64,000 bases of DNA from Cladosporium sp. IMV 00045 (GCA_001931905.2 MSJI02000606.1:37870-101869); one strand, 5' to 3'. Positions 50,745 through 61,069 are shown, numbered from the stretch's first letter. Numbers and translations: made by a program. The notes: generated by a model not told the origin, from the sequence alone.

Positions 50745-51911
50745 CTACAGCCAGACTGCCGTAGCAGCCTGTACAACACCTCCCTCCTCCGTCTTACCCA
50801 AATTCACCCTCGCCACCTCCTCGATCTTCTTCCCATCAAAACCCAACATAAACACCCACCCTTCCTGACTATCAGTCATGGCCAGATACTCCACCCCACC
50901 AAACTCCTCCCGCCAAGGTGCTGGCTCGATAGCATTTGCAATACCTCCACTTGTCGGCGTCTCCCAGATGCAAATAGCTTCCTCCGACGCCACGGTACCG
51001 TCCGGGTTCAGTGCAAAGACCGCAACGTAACCTTTCGTCTCGGCAGCAAGACCACGGGTCGAAGCGTACATGTACCACGGCGTTTGTGAGCCAGTACTCA
51101 GTCGGACTTCGTCCGCCCAGTAGTCTTTGGGGTCATTGTCGGCTGGGATGATTTTCACGCCCTTGGTGTGCGTCAAAGTAACACCATCGGCAGCGACGGA
51201 GAACAAGTCGACAATGCTAGTGTGCTCTTGCAAGCTGTAGAGAATCTTCCCAGACGGATGAGGCCAAGTGTGGCGGGGACCATCGTTGGCGCGCGGCGAG
51301 ATGTGCTTGGAGCCGAGAGTCAAGTGCTTCCCGCCGCTGCGCGTGTGGTCGTTGTCGACGGAGTAGGTGAAAATGCAGTTGCGGCCGATATCTGCAATGT
51401 ACAAGCTGCGCATGTCCGGGCTCAAGTCGACACTGTGCGAGCCGTGGCGCAGGCCGCCAAAGTCGCCGTGCATGGCGCCCGTGGGCTTGTCGCTGGCTTT
51501 GTCGTCGACGAAGTCGAGTTCTTGCACCAGGTCGCCGACGCCACCGTCGGGGGCGATGGTGAATGCTTCACCGGTGGGGCCGCCGCAGGAATAGACGTGG
51601 GTTTGGGAGGCGCAGACATAGCCTGAGCGGGCTCGCACGGGTTTGGAGTTGATGGGGGTGATGGATAGGCCGGATGATTTGACATGGTAGGCAGCTACTG
51701 AGGGGGGCTCGGTCCAGGCAGTCGCGTAGAGAAAGCATTCTTCTCCAGATCTAGAGCCATGTTGAGGTGAAAGGCCAAGCCAGGAATGGTTTCCTATTGC
51801 TGGTGACTTCTGTGCAATGGTCAAGGAGGGATTTGTGTTAGATGAGGAGGGAGGGGTGAAGGTGAAGGTGAAAAGATCGGGCGTGTTGAACGTGCCCACG
51901 ATGAAGTTCAT
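50745..51911 (-). CDS. carboxy-cis,cis-muconate cyclase (beta-propeller lactonizing enzyme)
   Basis: Single exon, 388 aa. It starts F-I-V-G-T-F-N-T-P-D-L-F-T-F, the first blade typical of the fungal 3-carboxymuconate lactonizing enzyme / lactonase propeller family. Later blades show C-G-G-P-T-G-E-A-F, G-A-M-H-G-D-F-G-G-L-R-H-G-S-H-S, L-Y-I-A-D-I-G-R-N and R-H-T-W-P-H-P-S-G-K. The conserved His and Arg (G-L-R-H-G-S-H-S) probably lie in the active site. In the protocatechuate branch of the beta-ketoadipate pathway this enzyme turns 3-carboxy-cis,cis-muconate into 3-carboxymuconolactone. The length agrees with the family. A more general lactonase role cannot be excluded. Confidence 0.85.
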   Translation of the reverse strand: MNFIVGTFNTPDLFTFTFTPPSSSNTNPSLTIAQKSPAIGNHSWLGLSPQHGSRSGEECFLYATAWTEPPSVAAYHVKSSGLSITPINSKPVRARSGYVCASQTHVYSCGGPTGEAFTIAPDGGVGDLVQELDFVDDKASDKPTGAMHGDFGGLRHGSHSVDLSPDMRSLYIADIGRNCIFTYSVDNDHTRSGGKHLTLGSKHISPRANDGPRHTWPHPSGKILYSLQEHTSIVDLFSVAADGVTLTHTKGVKIIPADNDPKDYWADEVRLSTGSQTPWYMYASTRGLAAETKGYVAVFALNPDGTVASEEAICIWETPTSGGIANAIEPAPWREEFGGVEYLAMTDSQEGWVFMLGFDGKKIEEVARVNLGKTEEGGVVQAATAVWL

Positions 51912-52554
51912 GATGGTAATGCTGGAGGTATACGGGAATCTTCATGCATATTTACATTCGAAGTGACGGCATGCTCTTATGCTCGGATAAGAGTGCTCGA
52001 TTGTGGGCCATGTGGAAGTGCAACATCCGACTTCCGTCATTTGCCGAAGACGGGAAATCGAAGTGCTGAATTGCATGCAGCCATGGCCTTTGAAGACTAT
52101 TTCGGAAGTACGTTGCCAGTATTCTTCGAATCGAATCAATGGAGCGAGTCGTTTGTAACCGAGAAGAGTTTCCAATTGATTTCAATAATGCACTGCAAGG
52201 CAGCCAGATTCTGTCTTACCAATACACTGGGCCACGCAAGCGACGGAAGCGGACTTGATGTTGCGATGCTTCTCCTTTGTTGCTGCCTCGATAAAACGAG
52301 GAATCAGGCAGAAGATTTAATAGGAGAGTGTATAATAAAACGGCTAGATGATAGAGCAGCAAAAACACCGATGTTCATGTTATCAAATCGATTCTTTCAT
52401 GTTAAAATTACATGTAGATGCGGTTCTCGCAACAAAACCGCCCCCAAACTGTGACGTATCACAAACACCCCACGCAGGCCAGCCAACTCGGCAGCAACTT
52501 CCACGGCGAGCATTTCTGGTGAGCCCTTGAGATCACCAAAACACTACCAAAATC
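51912..52554. other. divergent promoter region (cyclase / twinfilin)
   Basis: Shared upstream region. Short unsupported ORFs only. Bases 52440-52500 are CA-rich, fitting a leader before twinfilin. Confidence 0.6.
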
Positions 52555-53688
52555 ATGCAGTCCGGCATTTCAGGCACGTCTGGTCGTTTCCTTCAGACGG
52601 ATTAACAGCAAAGTCACTGACAATCCGCCCCAGCCTCGCAAGAACTCCAGACCGCCTTCAATGAGCTGGTCTCCTCGCCCTCTCAACGTGGCCTGCTCGC
52701 CGGGATTGAGAACGAGACCCTCATTCCCCTAGAGACCATTCCCTTGCAGTCCGACTTCTCCTCCGACCTTGCCCAGTTGCAATCCCACCTCTCGCCGAAC
52801 ACCGCCCGCTATGTACTGCTCAAGATCGCACCGGGCGAGCCCAATGGCTTTGTTGCCGTCACCTTCGTGCCCAACAGTGCACCCGTGCGCGAGAAGATGC
52901 TCTTCGCTTCCACTCGCTTGACACTCGTGAGAGAGCTGGGCATCGAGCGGTTCAGGGAGACGCTCTTCGCAACCGAGGCGGCTGAGCTGACTGCTGAGGG
53001 CTGGGCGAAGCATGAGAAACACAGTAGCCAGGAGGCTCCTCTCACTGAGGAAGAAGCAGGCCAGGCTGGTCTGAGAGAGGTGGAAGCGCAGGAGAGCGGT
53101 GGTACAACGGCCAGGAAGGGGCATGTTGCTAGCAAGGTGGATGCTATGTCTACGGAGGATGGTCTGCCTGAGGCGCTGGGCGGGTTGATGAAGGAGGGCT
53201 CGGGTGGATTGCTCGTGCAATTGGTAAGGCATCACGGAACATCACTTGCATAATGGAGACTCTGAGCAATTGAAGGACTGTTCGGCTAACGTTTCGCTTC
53301 CTAGTACTTCAACCTCCCCGACGAAACGCTCCGCGTGGCCTCCTCAACACCATCAGTCTCTCCGGCCCAACTCAGCACCACCCTTTCACAAACCGACCCA
53401 AGGTTGAGTTTCTACTCCTACCCCGGCAGCAACAGTACTGGTCCACAAATTGTTTTCATCTACACGTGCCCTTCCTCTTCCAAGCTGAAGGAGCGAATGA
53501 TGTACAGCACAAGCAAAAAGTTCACACAACTGATCGCCGAGCAGAAGGCTGGTGTCGTTGTAGCAAAGAGCTTGGAGGCCACAGACTTCGAAGACTTGAG
53601 TGAGCAGGCACTTGCACAGGAGTTTGGTGTTGAAGAGAAGGCCGAGAAAAAGGGTTTCTCGAGACCCAAGAGGCCTGGAAGGCGATAA
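52555..53688 (+). CDS. TWF1: twinfilin, actin monomer-binding protein, three exons
   Basis: Exons are 52555-52573, 52634-53223 and 53305-53688, giving 330 aa. It begins M-Q-S-G-I-S-A-S-Q-E-L-Q, the usual fungal twinfilin start. There are two ADF-homology domains, about 1-145 (F-N-E-L-V-S-S, R-G-L-L-A-G-I, Y-V-L-L-K-I) and about 185-310 (Y-F-N-L-P-D-E-T-L, I-V-F-I-Y-T-C-P-S, K-L-K-E-R-M-M-Y-S-T-S-K). The C-terminal tail is basic (R-P-K-R-P-G-R-R), as expected for capping-protein or phosphoinositide binding. Intron 1 (52574-52633) is read as GC-AG: a nearby GTCTGG donor gives the wrong frame, and a GTCGTT donor, though in frame, adds three residues not expected in the family. Intron 2 is 53224-53304 (GTAAGG...CTAG). 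The protein sequesters ADP-actin and acts in the cytosol. Confidence 0.9.
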
Positions 53689-54230
53689 GGAAGTGATGAT
53701 TCTTGAACTATGATGGGGACGATTGAAGAGATATCAAAATATAGACTCTCGATCATGCGAAAGTATCAAGTAATACCTTATCTGAGACCAGTATGGCTAA
53801 TTGCTCTACATCTGCAAAACCCACCGTGCTCACGTGCTACAATGCGAGCTCAAGCTAATCGTTGCTTCTTCCAACCCCGCATCCTTCATGCGCCTGCCTC
53901 ACTTCCCCACGCGTGGCAAACCTTCACACGTTCACAAGCAAGCATATCGACGTCAGTCCATCCAACCAGACCCAAACCTCGTCAGCCGCTGATCGTCAAT
54001 GGGCGTCTCGGAGGTATCAGAATGGCTTCCCGCCTCTTCCATGACCTGATCGTCTTATTAGGTCTGGGAGGTACCGTACCTCGTCGTTGCTCGCCTAGCT
54101 ACGACAGCTATGTCTATCCCCTCCTCTTCTCCCTCTCCGTCCTCTTCCTCTTCCGCACTTCCTCTACACATACCATTGAAATCGTTAGCGACCTAGACCA
54201 TTTCAACAGCAACCCAGCAAAAACACAATC
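53689..54230. other. intergenic region
   Basis: Between twinfilin and the small basic protein gene. An open frame from 53710 runs through here and into the next gene in the wrong frame; I consider it spurious. The last 120 bases are the leader of the next gene. Confidence 0.55.
54113..54172 (+). promoter_or_regulatory. CT-rich tract near the transcription start
   Basis: About 60 bases almost purely C and T, ending 58 bases before the ATG at 54231. Such pyrimidine tracts commonly lie at or just upstream of transcription starts of well-expressed filamentous-fungal genes. Assigned by composition and position. Confidence 0.45.
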
Positions 54231-54712
54231 ATGCCCACCCCCACCGAGACCTGGCAAGACCGCCGCGGCATGTTCCAGAAAGGCAAGGAACTGCACCAGC
54301 CCGGGCGTAAGCTGTCCAACCAATTCGGCGACCCCATGCGTCGAGCCTCCATCGGAAGCAACAGCAGCGGCACGCTGGAGAAGACTCCCAGCACCGACGA
54401 GCCAGGCCAGAGGAGGAGGGTAAGCTCACCCATCCGACGTGCCACATCTCACCAAACATCCATCCACTAACATCGTTCTGCCAACAAATGTAGTCCTCGG
54501 GCCTCTTCAACAACCTCACAGCGGCGAAGCGCGGCAGTGAAGACTACAGCGAGCGTCGTGCCAGCTATACCGAGATGACGGGGAACAGCCCCGGCCTCGT
54601 TAGCGGCTGGTTCAATCGCACGTTCAAGGGCATGGAGAAGCCGGCCATGGCCAACGATGCCAAGATGATGGACCAGAAGAAGAGGGAGGAGAGGAGGGGC
54701 GTGATGGAGTGA
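54231..54712 (+). CDS. small basic hypothetical protein, two exons
   Basis: Exons are 54231-54419 and 54494-54712 (intron GTAAGC...GTAG), giving 135 aa. It has no recognised domain, signal peptide or membrane helix. The sequence is Ser-, Arg-, Lys- and Gly-rich. Notable parts are M-P-T-P-T-E-T-W-Q-D-R-R-G-M-F-Q-K-G-K, P-M-R-R-A-S-I-G-S-N-S-S (a basic, Ser-rich stretch that could be phosphorylated), G-L-F-N-N-L-T-A-A-K-R and V-S-G-W-F-N-R-T-F-K-G. The last 25 residues are highly charged. The preceding CT-rich tract and the clean intron support a real, probably well-expressed gene; similar small proteins occur across filamentous ascomycetes without known function. Confidence 0.7.
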
Positions 54713-55531
54713 GTCTTGCCTCCGCTCGTGCTGTTTGGAGTAGGTGAGTGATTTATTGCATTGTGCTTTTTCATTTGTCTCTGGGTCTTGTGCTTTCGCT
54801 GTTCAGGGCGTTGAGGGTACAGTGCTGATGATGCCTTCGTAGGTGGATGGAAAACAGGACTGACAGTGTGTGAGCGGACTAGCGAGTTGTGATGGAATTT
54901 CGATCAGAATGGGCTTTCTTTTTGGTGATGACTTTATGAGTTTTTACAAAGATGCAACAGAATACGTGTACATTATTTATACTCATCTGATAATGGGAAA
55001 TGGTGTTATGTTCTCATGGCAGACATGGCGAAGACGTGTCACTGCGTTTCTACTCACCCACCACTCCATCGTGTCTGACGACCAACCTGCTGTTTTACAT
55101 TTTCACGATGTCCATGATAACAACCGCCAGTACATCCATCTGATGACACAATTCTGTATCTTTGATCGAGTCGAGCTTTGTGTGTGGAATTGTGGAGTCC
55201 CAGACGCAACGCCCACGAAGGCAACGAGTTCGCGGGGATTTCAGCTCGAGTGCAGACTACATGTAACCATGAACTGTATTGAAGGTGTTCGGCATGGGAG
55301 GGCAAATCGTAAAGCCAGATCTACCGCCAAGTTTCAAAGACTTCAGAAGCAGTGCTGCCATCAAGGTACAGATATCGAATTTAGCACCCTACCATTATGG
55401 TATGTGGGATCATACTAGTTGGAGATAAGTCTGCACGGAAAAGATTTATAGCGTGACTTGTTGTTCTTTTGATTACTTCATTCCACTATTTCAAACGACC
55501 TCATCAATTCATTCGATCAATACTCCTTCCT
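54713..55531. other. 3' intergenic region between convergent genes
   Basis: It separates the small basic protein from the TPR gene. The ORF at 54870-55418 (182 codons) has irregular codon use and no recognisable features. Confidence 0.55.
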
Positions 55532-57142
55532 CTACGCCGGCTTCCCCAAACCCGCCAAAACCTTCTCAGCACCAGCCAGATCGATCATGCCGTCCTCAAG
55601 ACACTCGTTCATCGCCTCCATCAAATCAACGCCCTTAGGCGCAGGACCAGGCAGGGCCGGCGCATTGTTGCTTGCACTGCTTCCAGAAGAGGAGGATGAT
55701 CCTGCACCCGCGCCCTCTTGACTGGCGACCTTGGCCATAACGTGAACGACAGCCATCCTGCCCTTGGCCTTGTCAGCAACTTCCTCATCGCCGAGGACCT
55801 TCGCGTGGTCGGCGGCGCCCTTGAAGAACTTGAACGTATTGGCCAGCAGCGTCGGGCCGCTCTTGCGGACGTTTTCCGACAGCGCGTCGCCGGGCATGGA
55901 CGCGAGGCGGAAGCGGATCAGTTCTGCGTCGCCCTTAGATTGGTAGACCTCGGCTTTGCGCTCTTTGGCGTCGTCGGTGGAGAGTTTCGTCGCTTTGGTG
56001 AGGAGCTCCTGCGTGATGCTCAGCTGCTTCCAGCAGTCGCTGACGGGGAACTCGGCTGGGGAAGAGCTGGCGTGCTGGTCAAGGGCGGAGAGGACGAGTT
56101 CGAAGCGAGCGCGGGCTTCGGTCGTCAGAGCGTGTGCGTCGGAGTCTTTGTTGGGTAGGTCTTTGAAGGCTTGCAGGCGCTCGACGTAGGTCTGGAGTTC
56201 GATCAGGCGGGCGTTGTATTGGGCGTCGGCGTAGGCGGCGATGAAGCCTGCTCTTGCGAGACCAACTTCCAAGCGAGCAGCGTCTTGTTCGTCGGCTGGG
56301 AGAAGGGCGACGTAGTTGGGTGCTTTGTTGTCAGTGAAGGCGTGGGCCATGTCACCGAGATCTCCTAGGGCGCTCTCGCCGACGAGGGGGATAAGCGTGG
56401 TCAGAGCGGATAAAGAAGCGTGGACAGTGTCGAGCAGGTCGTTACCCGTGACTGGGTTCTCAATCACTGCTGATTGCTCCTCATCTTCTTCATCGGCCTC
56501 TGCGTCGTTGTTTGCACTGCTTTCAACCTTGGCGGCATCCTTCGACTCTCCCTCGCTTTCGACCGGGACGCCACCTTCGCCCTCACCCTCGTCCTCAGCA
56601 TCACCTTCAGGGAAATCAGCCTTTTGCTGCTCAATGGCCATTTCCTGCCTCGCGAGACAGCCCTCGAGCATCTCCAAACTCTCATGCAGAAGCTTCACCG
56701 CCTCCTCATCGTCACCTTCCTCGTCCTCTGACAAAACCTCAGCAAGGCTAGTCATAACCTGACTAGCATTAAACCTCACATCAATATTCTCCGCATCCAG
56801 CCCCAACGCCAAACGATGACTATCGAGCGTCTGCCTCAAAAAGCTCTGCAGATCCAGACCGATCTTCTCAACGATCACCGGGCTCTGCGAGACTTCGAGT
56901 TCCAGTCTCGCCTTGTTGTAGGCGAGGTCAAAGCTGTTGGGGAATTTCTTGAGTCCTTTTTCGTAGACTTCCAGTGCTCGCAGGAAGGCTCGGCCTGATT
57001 TGGCTGGGTCGCCGGCGCGCCATTTGCCACCGGTTTCTTCTTCCTTGTCGGCGGCGTCTTGATATTCGTCCACGGTTTGCGGTTCCACGGCTTTGGCTTT
57101 GGGTGCCTTTTGGGGGCGGGCGAATTGCTTTGATTTGACCAT
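55532..57142 (-). CDS. TPR-repeat protein
   Basis: Single exon, 536 aa. It starts with a basic stretch (M-V-K-S-K-Q-F-A-R-P-Q-K-A-P-K), then helical pairs that fit TPR motifs (A-F-L-R-A-L-E-V-Y-E-K-G-L-K-K-F-P and A-Y-N-K-A-R-L-E-L-E). An acidic insert (about 190-240) and a second helical half follow (W-K-Q-L-S-I-T-Q-E-L-L-T-K-A, A-E-V-Y-Q-S-K-G-D-A-E-L-I-R-F-R). The C-terminus has a Ser/Gly-rich linker and a short conserved-looking helix. It resembles a fungal TPR family I cannot name with certainty. The TPR-plus-acidic layout would also suit a histone or ribosomal-protein chaperone such as Acl4; that is a guess. No membrane or secretion signals. Confidence 0.72.
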   Translation of the reverse strand: MVKSKQFARPQKAPKAKAVEPQTVDEYQDAADKEEETGGKWRAGDPAKSGRAFLRALEVYEKGLKKFPNSFDLAYNKARLELEVSQSPVIVEKIGLDLQSFLRQTLDSHRLALGLDAENIDVRFNASQVMTSLAEVLSEDEEGDDEEAVKLLHESLEMLEGCLARQEMAIEQQKADFPEGDAEDEGEGEGGVPVESEGESKDAAKVESSANNDAEADEEDEEQSAVIENPVTGNDLLDTVHASLSALTTLIPLVGESALGDLGDMAHAFTDNKAPNYVALLPADEQDAARLEVGLARAGFIAAYADAQYNARLIELQTYVERLQAFKDLPNKDSDAHALTTEARARFELVLSALDQHASSSPAEFPVSDCWKQLSITQELLTKATKLSTDDAKERKAEVYQSKGDAELIRFRLASMPGDALSENVRKSGPTLLANTFKFFKGAADHAKVLGDEEVADKAKGRMAVVHVMAKVASQEGAGAGSSSSSGSSASNNAPALPGPAPKGVDLMEAMNECLEDGMIDLAGAEKVLAGLGKPA

Positions 57143-57663
57143 TGTTTCAGGATTTAACAGCTGTTGAGGAAAGCTGCTAAGAACAATAGTATTTTTGTTT
57201 GAAATTTGTTTAGAATTGTTCGAATACTTGATGCAAAAACACGAGCGATGAGAATTCGTGGTTGGGCCTTGATGCCTCAGGCAGAAAATACCGTGAAGCT
57301 TTTATCGATAGTGGGACATTTCTCGTTCGGTAGGTAACTATTATTATGCAATGACTTCTCAAGGTGGTAACTTCGGTCATGTGTATCTTTATGATTTGAG
57401 ACTACTCTTGCAAGAGAAATTGATTTAGTTTTATTTTTCCTATTCTCAAGATCATCTTGTGAATCTCACATGCTTCATTGTTTTCTGTCATCAAGAAAAA
57501 GGTATTGACATTCACAGTCCACTCGCCGTACCACGGCGAGCAATTTGCAATTGTTGACCGCTGTCTGCATCTCCTCCGCCATTCGACCGTGAGCCCAATT
57601 GATTCCCTCAAGCGCTCTCCAAAATTGCCTTCAACACCACACGATTGTGTTACGAGGCTTCCG
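57143..57663. other. intergenic region
   Basis: Upstream of the TPR gene and downstream of the next minus-strand gene. Nothing recognised. Confidence 0.6.
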
Positions 57664-58735
57664 TCACCTCAAAAGAACTCTAATAACTTGAATGATGAAA
57701 AAAGTGAACGAAGAAAGCAAGAGTATCCCGCAGATGATTACCCCCTTCTGTAACCAGTCAACACGATAGCTGAACATGCAGCCAGGGGAGAATGAGACGC
57801 GAAACATCGCCACTTTTTCTTTGGCGGAATTTTCAAAGTGGAATCTGGGCCCCGAGAAGATATCATCTGCTAGCAAAGTGACTCTGGAGTCTTGCTTGGC
57901 CATGCTGACTTGCCTCTGCGCCAAGTGCTCGAGTCTCTGAACATTGCCCTTGAAGATCGCCCTGTGGGCTGGACCTTGAACCGCCGAGTGAAGCGGTTGG
58001 AGCTTGATGGTCTTGAGGCCTCTGAACCTGGACATGCCGCTATACCTCAGAATCTCGAAGAGATCTTCGTCCAGAACAGTCTGCCACAAGGGTGATGGTC
58101 CCAAGGAATAGCGCCAGAAGAACTCATAGCCGATATCAACTGTGAGACGTTTGAGCGAACCACACCTCCTGAGATATTTAAGCCAGAATCGTGTGGATGG
58201 GCCCATTTCGATCGAAGCGACTTTGCCAAATTCTAGAAACAATTTCGTCTTACGGTGTAGGTGACGCTGAAAGATAAGGTACTTGCTGTTGATCTGGCTC
58301 GTCGTACGCTTGACGGGCAGAGTTCACGCGTACTCGGAACCATGCCTGCGCAGCGGCGCGAAAATACTCCTTGGAGACTAGGGTATCGCGCAATTTGAAC
58401 GGCATATCGTGCTTCGATTTCAGCTCGAACATGATCGCTCGATACCTTGGACGAAAGAGAACTCCAACGCGGCTTGCTTCATTGGAAGATGCCGGCGGGG
58501 ATGGTACAGTGCTAGGTAAAGCGTCGAGGTTATTCGTCGTTGATGGTAGTGTCTTCGATGCGTCTTGCACCGAGGTTCCGGCATATGCTAGGGAGAAGAT
58601 TTCATCTTGGAGCTCTTGCGGTAGACCAAATAGGCGGAAGCTTGACTGTAGTCTCATTTCTTGGAGGGGTAGTCCTGTCTGTGAACCATTCGGATCGCCT
58701 GGTATCAACCTGTGTTCGTCGTCCATTTGTGACAT
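57664..58735 (-). CDS. fungal LPQ-QD-IF family protein with C-terminal TM helix
   Basis: Exons are 58735-58334 and 58266-57664 (67-nt intron, GTACGC...TCAG), giving 334 aa; the donor is not certain (GTGAAC six bases later would also keep frame). The N-terminal half has F-G-L-P-Q-E-L-Q-D-E-I-F-S-L-A-Y, an F-box-like opening, and later L-V-S-K-E-Y-F-R-A-A-A-Q-A-W-F. Exon 2 has F-L-E-F-G-K-V-A-S, L-R-R-C-G-S-L-K-R-L-T-V-D-I-G-Y and F-R-G-L-K-T-I-K-L, a layout seen in many-copy families of plant-associated dothideomycetes. The last 25 residues form a membrane helix (I-I-C-G-I-L-L-L-S-S-F-T-F-F). A clear relative lies at 59662-60777. Function is unknown. Confidence 0.62.
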
Positions 58736-59661
58736 ATCGAAGGTGGTTGTTGAGTGGAATCAGAAGGAGCGACCGAAAGGCGTTTTTCGATATTGAAACT
58801 AAGGAGACGAGTGAATGACAAGCTCGTTTTGCTTTGACGTAATTGGAATGGCGAAGAGGATGTCAGTGATTCGTTCACATGTTCAAGTCAAAGGCAAATT
58901 GATTAGGAGGTGGCATCACCCCGCTATCGAAATTGACAGTATGGAAATGTTAGCCATCAGTGACTTTACGGGATCACTTCGCTTTTATTTGTCTATGTCG
59001 ACCGAACCACGCGGTGATCCCAGATCGATTCGAAAAGCACTTTTGTGTTATATACATGGCTTGCAGTCTCACGTACTCGACAGAACTCGAAGTCCGAGTA
59101 CATTGCGCTACACAAAATGAGAACAGAATCCAGTATTGATTGTCCAATGTGAGTGCCGATTTCTAGCACCTGTCAGATCTTGGAAAACATGCATCTGATT
59201 TGGAACGATCGATAATCTAGCACCGAAGGACGAGTTGTGATAGATCTCGTTGTCATTCTCCTCTTTGAAAACTCCTACTTAGTGGCCCTGTACAGAAACG
59301 ATAACTAGTTGCTGATGATCTCTTTGATGCTTGTACTTAACAAAAAGGCGCTTACAATCTAACTACCGCGAACGCAACAAAGAAATTGATCGAAACAGGA
59401 TCGTCGACGCTCACAAACCAGCCCAATCTGTCGTGCAATATCATGGCATTACCCCCGATAGTGCCTCGATATCAAGCTTTCGTCGTTGCCAATTCGCTTC
59501 TTTCTCTCAGTCGCCCCGCCCGCGTCCAATCAATCGCTTGGGATGACCCTCGGATTTTCCTGAGAATCATACGATCAATGAAGCAAGTGTTCCTTATGTT
59601 CCAGCAGCTCGTTGAACGACAGAAAACAATGCAACCCTTGAAGATAAGCATAGTGGCCGCT
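58736..59661. other. intergenic region between the two related genes
   Basis: No gene supported. The + strand ORF from 59386 overlaps the 3' end of the next gene and looks like its antisense shadow. Confidence 0.55.
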
Positions 59662-60777
59662 TCAGGGATAGCTAACCTGCGAACCCGTGTAGAGCATGCC
59701 TGTTTGCGTGCTCGCACGATTGTCAACGCCAAGGTCGCCCGAACCATCAGCAGCATCAAAGTCCCTCAGGAGCTTCTTCTTCACCATCCGCTCAAGCGCG
59801 TACACATTGTTCTGAAACGTATATTGAGTCTCACTCCCCGACAATGGTCCCGGAGCCTTTTCCGTGAAGGAGTATTCGCGCAGGACCAAGGGATCCGTCT
59901 CTGGCACAATCCGCAGCTTTTTCAACCCAGATGGAACCTTGATCGCAGTGTTTACAATCAACTCGAGCTCAATGTCGTCGAACTCGTCACGCCACGGCCG
60001 CTTGTCTTTGATGAGGCTGAAAATACTATAGCCCACAACAAGGACCAGCGATTTGAGGGAGCGGCATCGATTCAGTGTCTCGCTTGTAGAGCCCCAGCCG
60101 GTGAGAGGATAACGTAGCGAAGCGTGAACTCCGTAATCCAAGAAGGTACCGGTCTTCATGTCGAGGAAGAATTGAGCGTTGAGAGCCGTGGCGGCGCGCG
60201 TACGAATGTATGGGAACGTTTGTGCCTTCATCCAGGCTTGAGCTGCGGATCTGAAATAACGTTTCGACACCAGCCATTCGTTGACTTTGTGTGGTGGGAA
60301 GGGTCGAGAATTGCCGCTTTGATTCGCGGGTTTGGCTTGCAATTTGAAGGAGACGCCTTTGAAGACCAGCTTTGAGCTGCTCTCGTTTCCATACGAGTGA
60401 TCGAAAATGGCATCCTGGACCCTTTGCGGAAGGATGAAGAGGCGGGGTGGGGCAGTTTGTTGGTTGGATGATTTCGCAATCGCCCTTGCGACAGGGAGTG
60501 GCTCGTCTGTAAGCGAAAGATTGGCAACCCCTTCGGAGATACTGGCTTGCTGTGCTTTGATCGTCCTTGCTGTCCTCACTTTCAAGATTTTGCGTGGAGC
60601 GGCTGTGAGGGGCAGCGGTTTGCCGAAGTTGTTCATCGCAGCGGCGCAGATGGTCCTTCGAACGTCTTCGAATTCCTTGGCCGTGGATTCTAGCAACTGC
60701 CTCCATTCGCGGTCGTCATCGTCCTTCGCCTGTTTGGGTGCCGCCTTGCTGCCTGCGTTGCTCTGGGAGGGGCTCAT
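59662..60777 (-). CDS. fungal LPQ-QD-IF family protein, second copy
   Basis: Single exon, 371 aa. After a charged N-terminus (about 1-100) it has F-I-L-P-Q-R-V-Q-D-A-I-F-D-H-S-Y-G and then L-V-S-K-R-Y-F-R-S-A-A-Q-A-W-M-K, closely matching the 57664-58735 protein. Further shared blocks are F-F-L-D-M-K-T-G-T-F / L-F-L-E-F-G-K, L-N-R-C-R-S-L-K-S-L-V-L-V-V-G-Y and S-G-L-K-K-L-R-I-V. Unlike its neighbour it has no intron and no C-terminal membrane helix. Both are on the same strand, 0.9 kb apart, and diverged well beyond the core, so any duplication is old. Function is unknown. Confidence 0.68.
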   Translation of the reverse strand: MSPSQSNAGSKAAPKQAKDDDDREWRQLLESTAKEFEDVRRTICAAAMNNFGKPLPLTAAPRKILKVRTARTIKAQQASISEGVANLSLTDEPLPVARAIAKSSNQQTAPPRLFILPQRVQDAIFDHSYGNESSSKLVFKGVSFKLQAKPANQSGNSRPFPPHKVNEWLVSKRYFRSAAQAWMKAQTFPYIRTRAATALNAQFFLDMKTGTFLDYGVHASLRYPLTGWGSTSETLNRCRSLKSLVLVVGYSIFSLIKDKRPWRDEFDDIELELIVNTAIKVPSGLKKLRIVPETDPLVLREYSFTEKAPGPLSGSETQYTFQNNVYALERMVKKKLLRDFDAADGSGDLGVDNRASTQTGMLYTGSQVSYP

Positions 60778-61069
60778 GGCTTCTGGATCTTGATGCTTCA
60801 GACGACGTGCTGATGGGATGCTTGACAGAGTTGTTGGGGGAGAGAATTTGAGATCAGCAATGTGTAGGTGATGGGGCGAAGTGCGGTGGTTGTTGGTAGA
60901 TGAAAGATGGAGGACGTTGCGATGAGCTTTGTTTTCATTACGGCACGCTAGGCAGCAGATATTAGTGAAAGCAAAGTCGAGCGTCGATGGAGTCAGTCTA
61001 ACACGTTGGGGTTCACTGATCTGGCAGTAAATTCACCAAAAAGAAGCCTCTTTCACTTCTATAACCCAG

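Noticed and set aside
53710..54423. 237-codon + strand ORF upstream of and overlapping the small basic protein
   Set aside because: It runs through intergenic sequence, a CT-rich tract and the next gene in the wrong frame; no family match.
59386..60117. 243-codon + strand ORF at the 3' end of the second LPQ-family gene
   Set aside because: Mostly antisense to a gene with a well-matched paralogue; no independent support.
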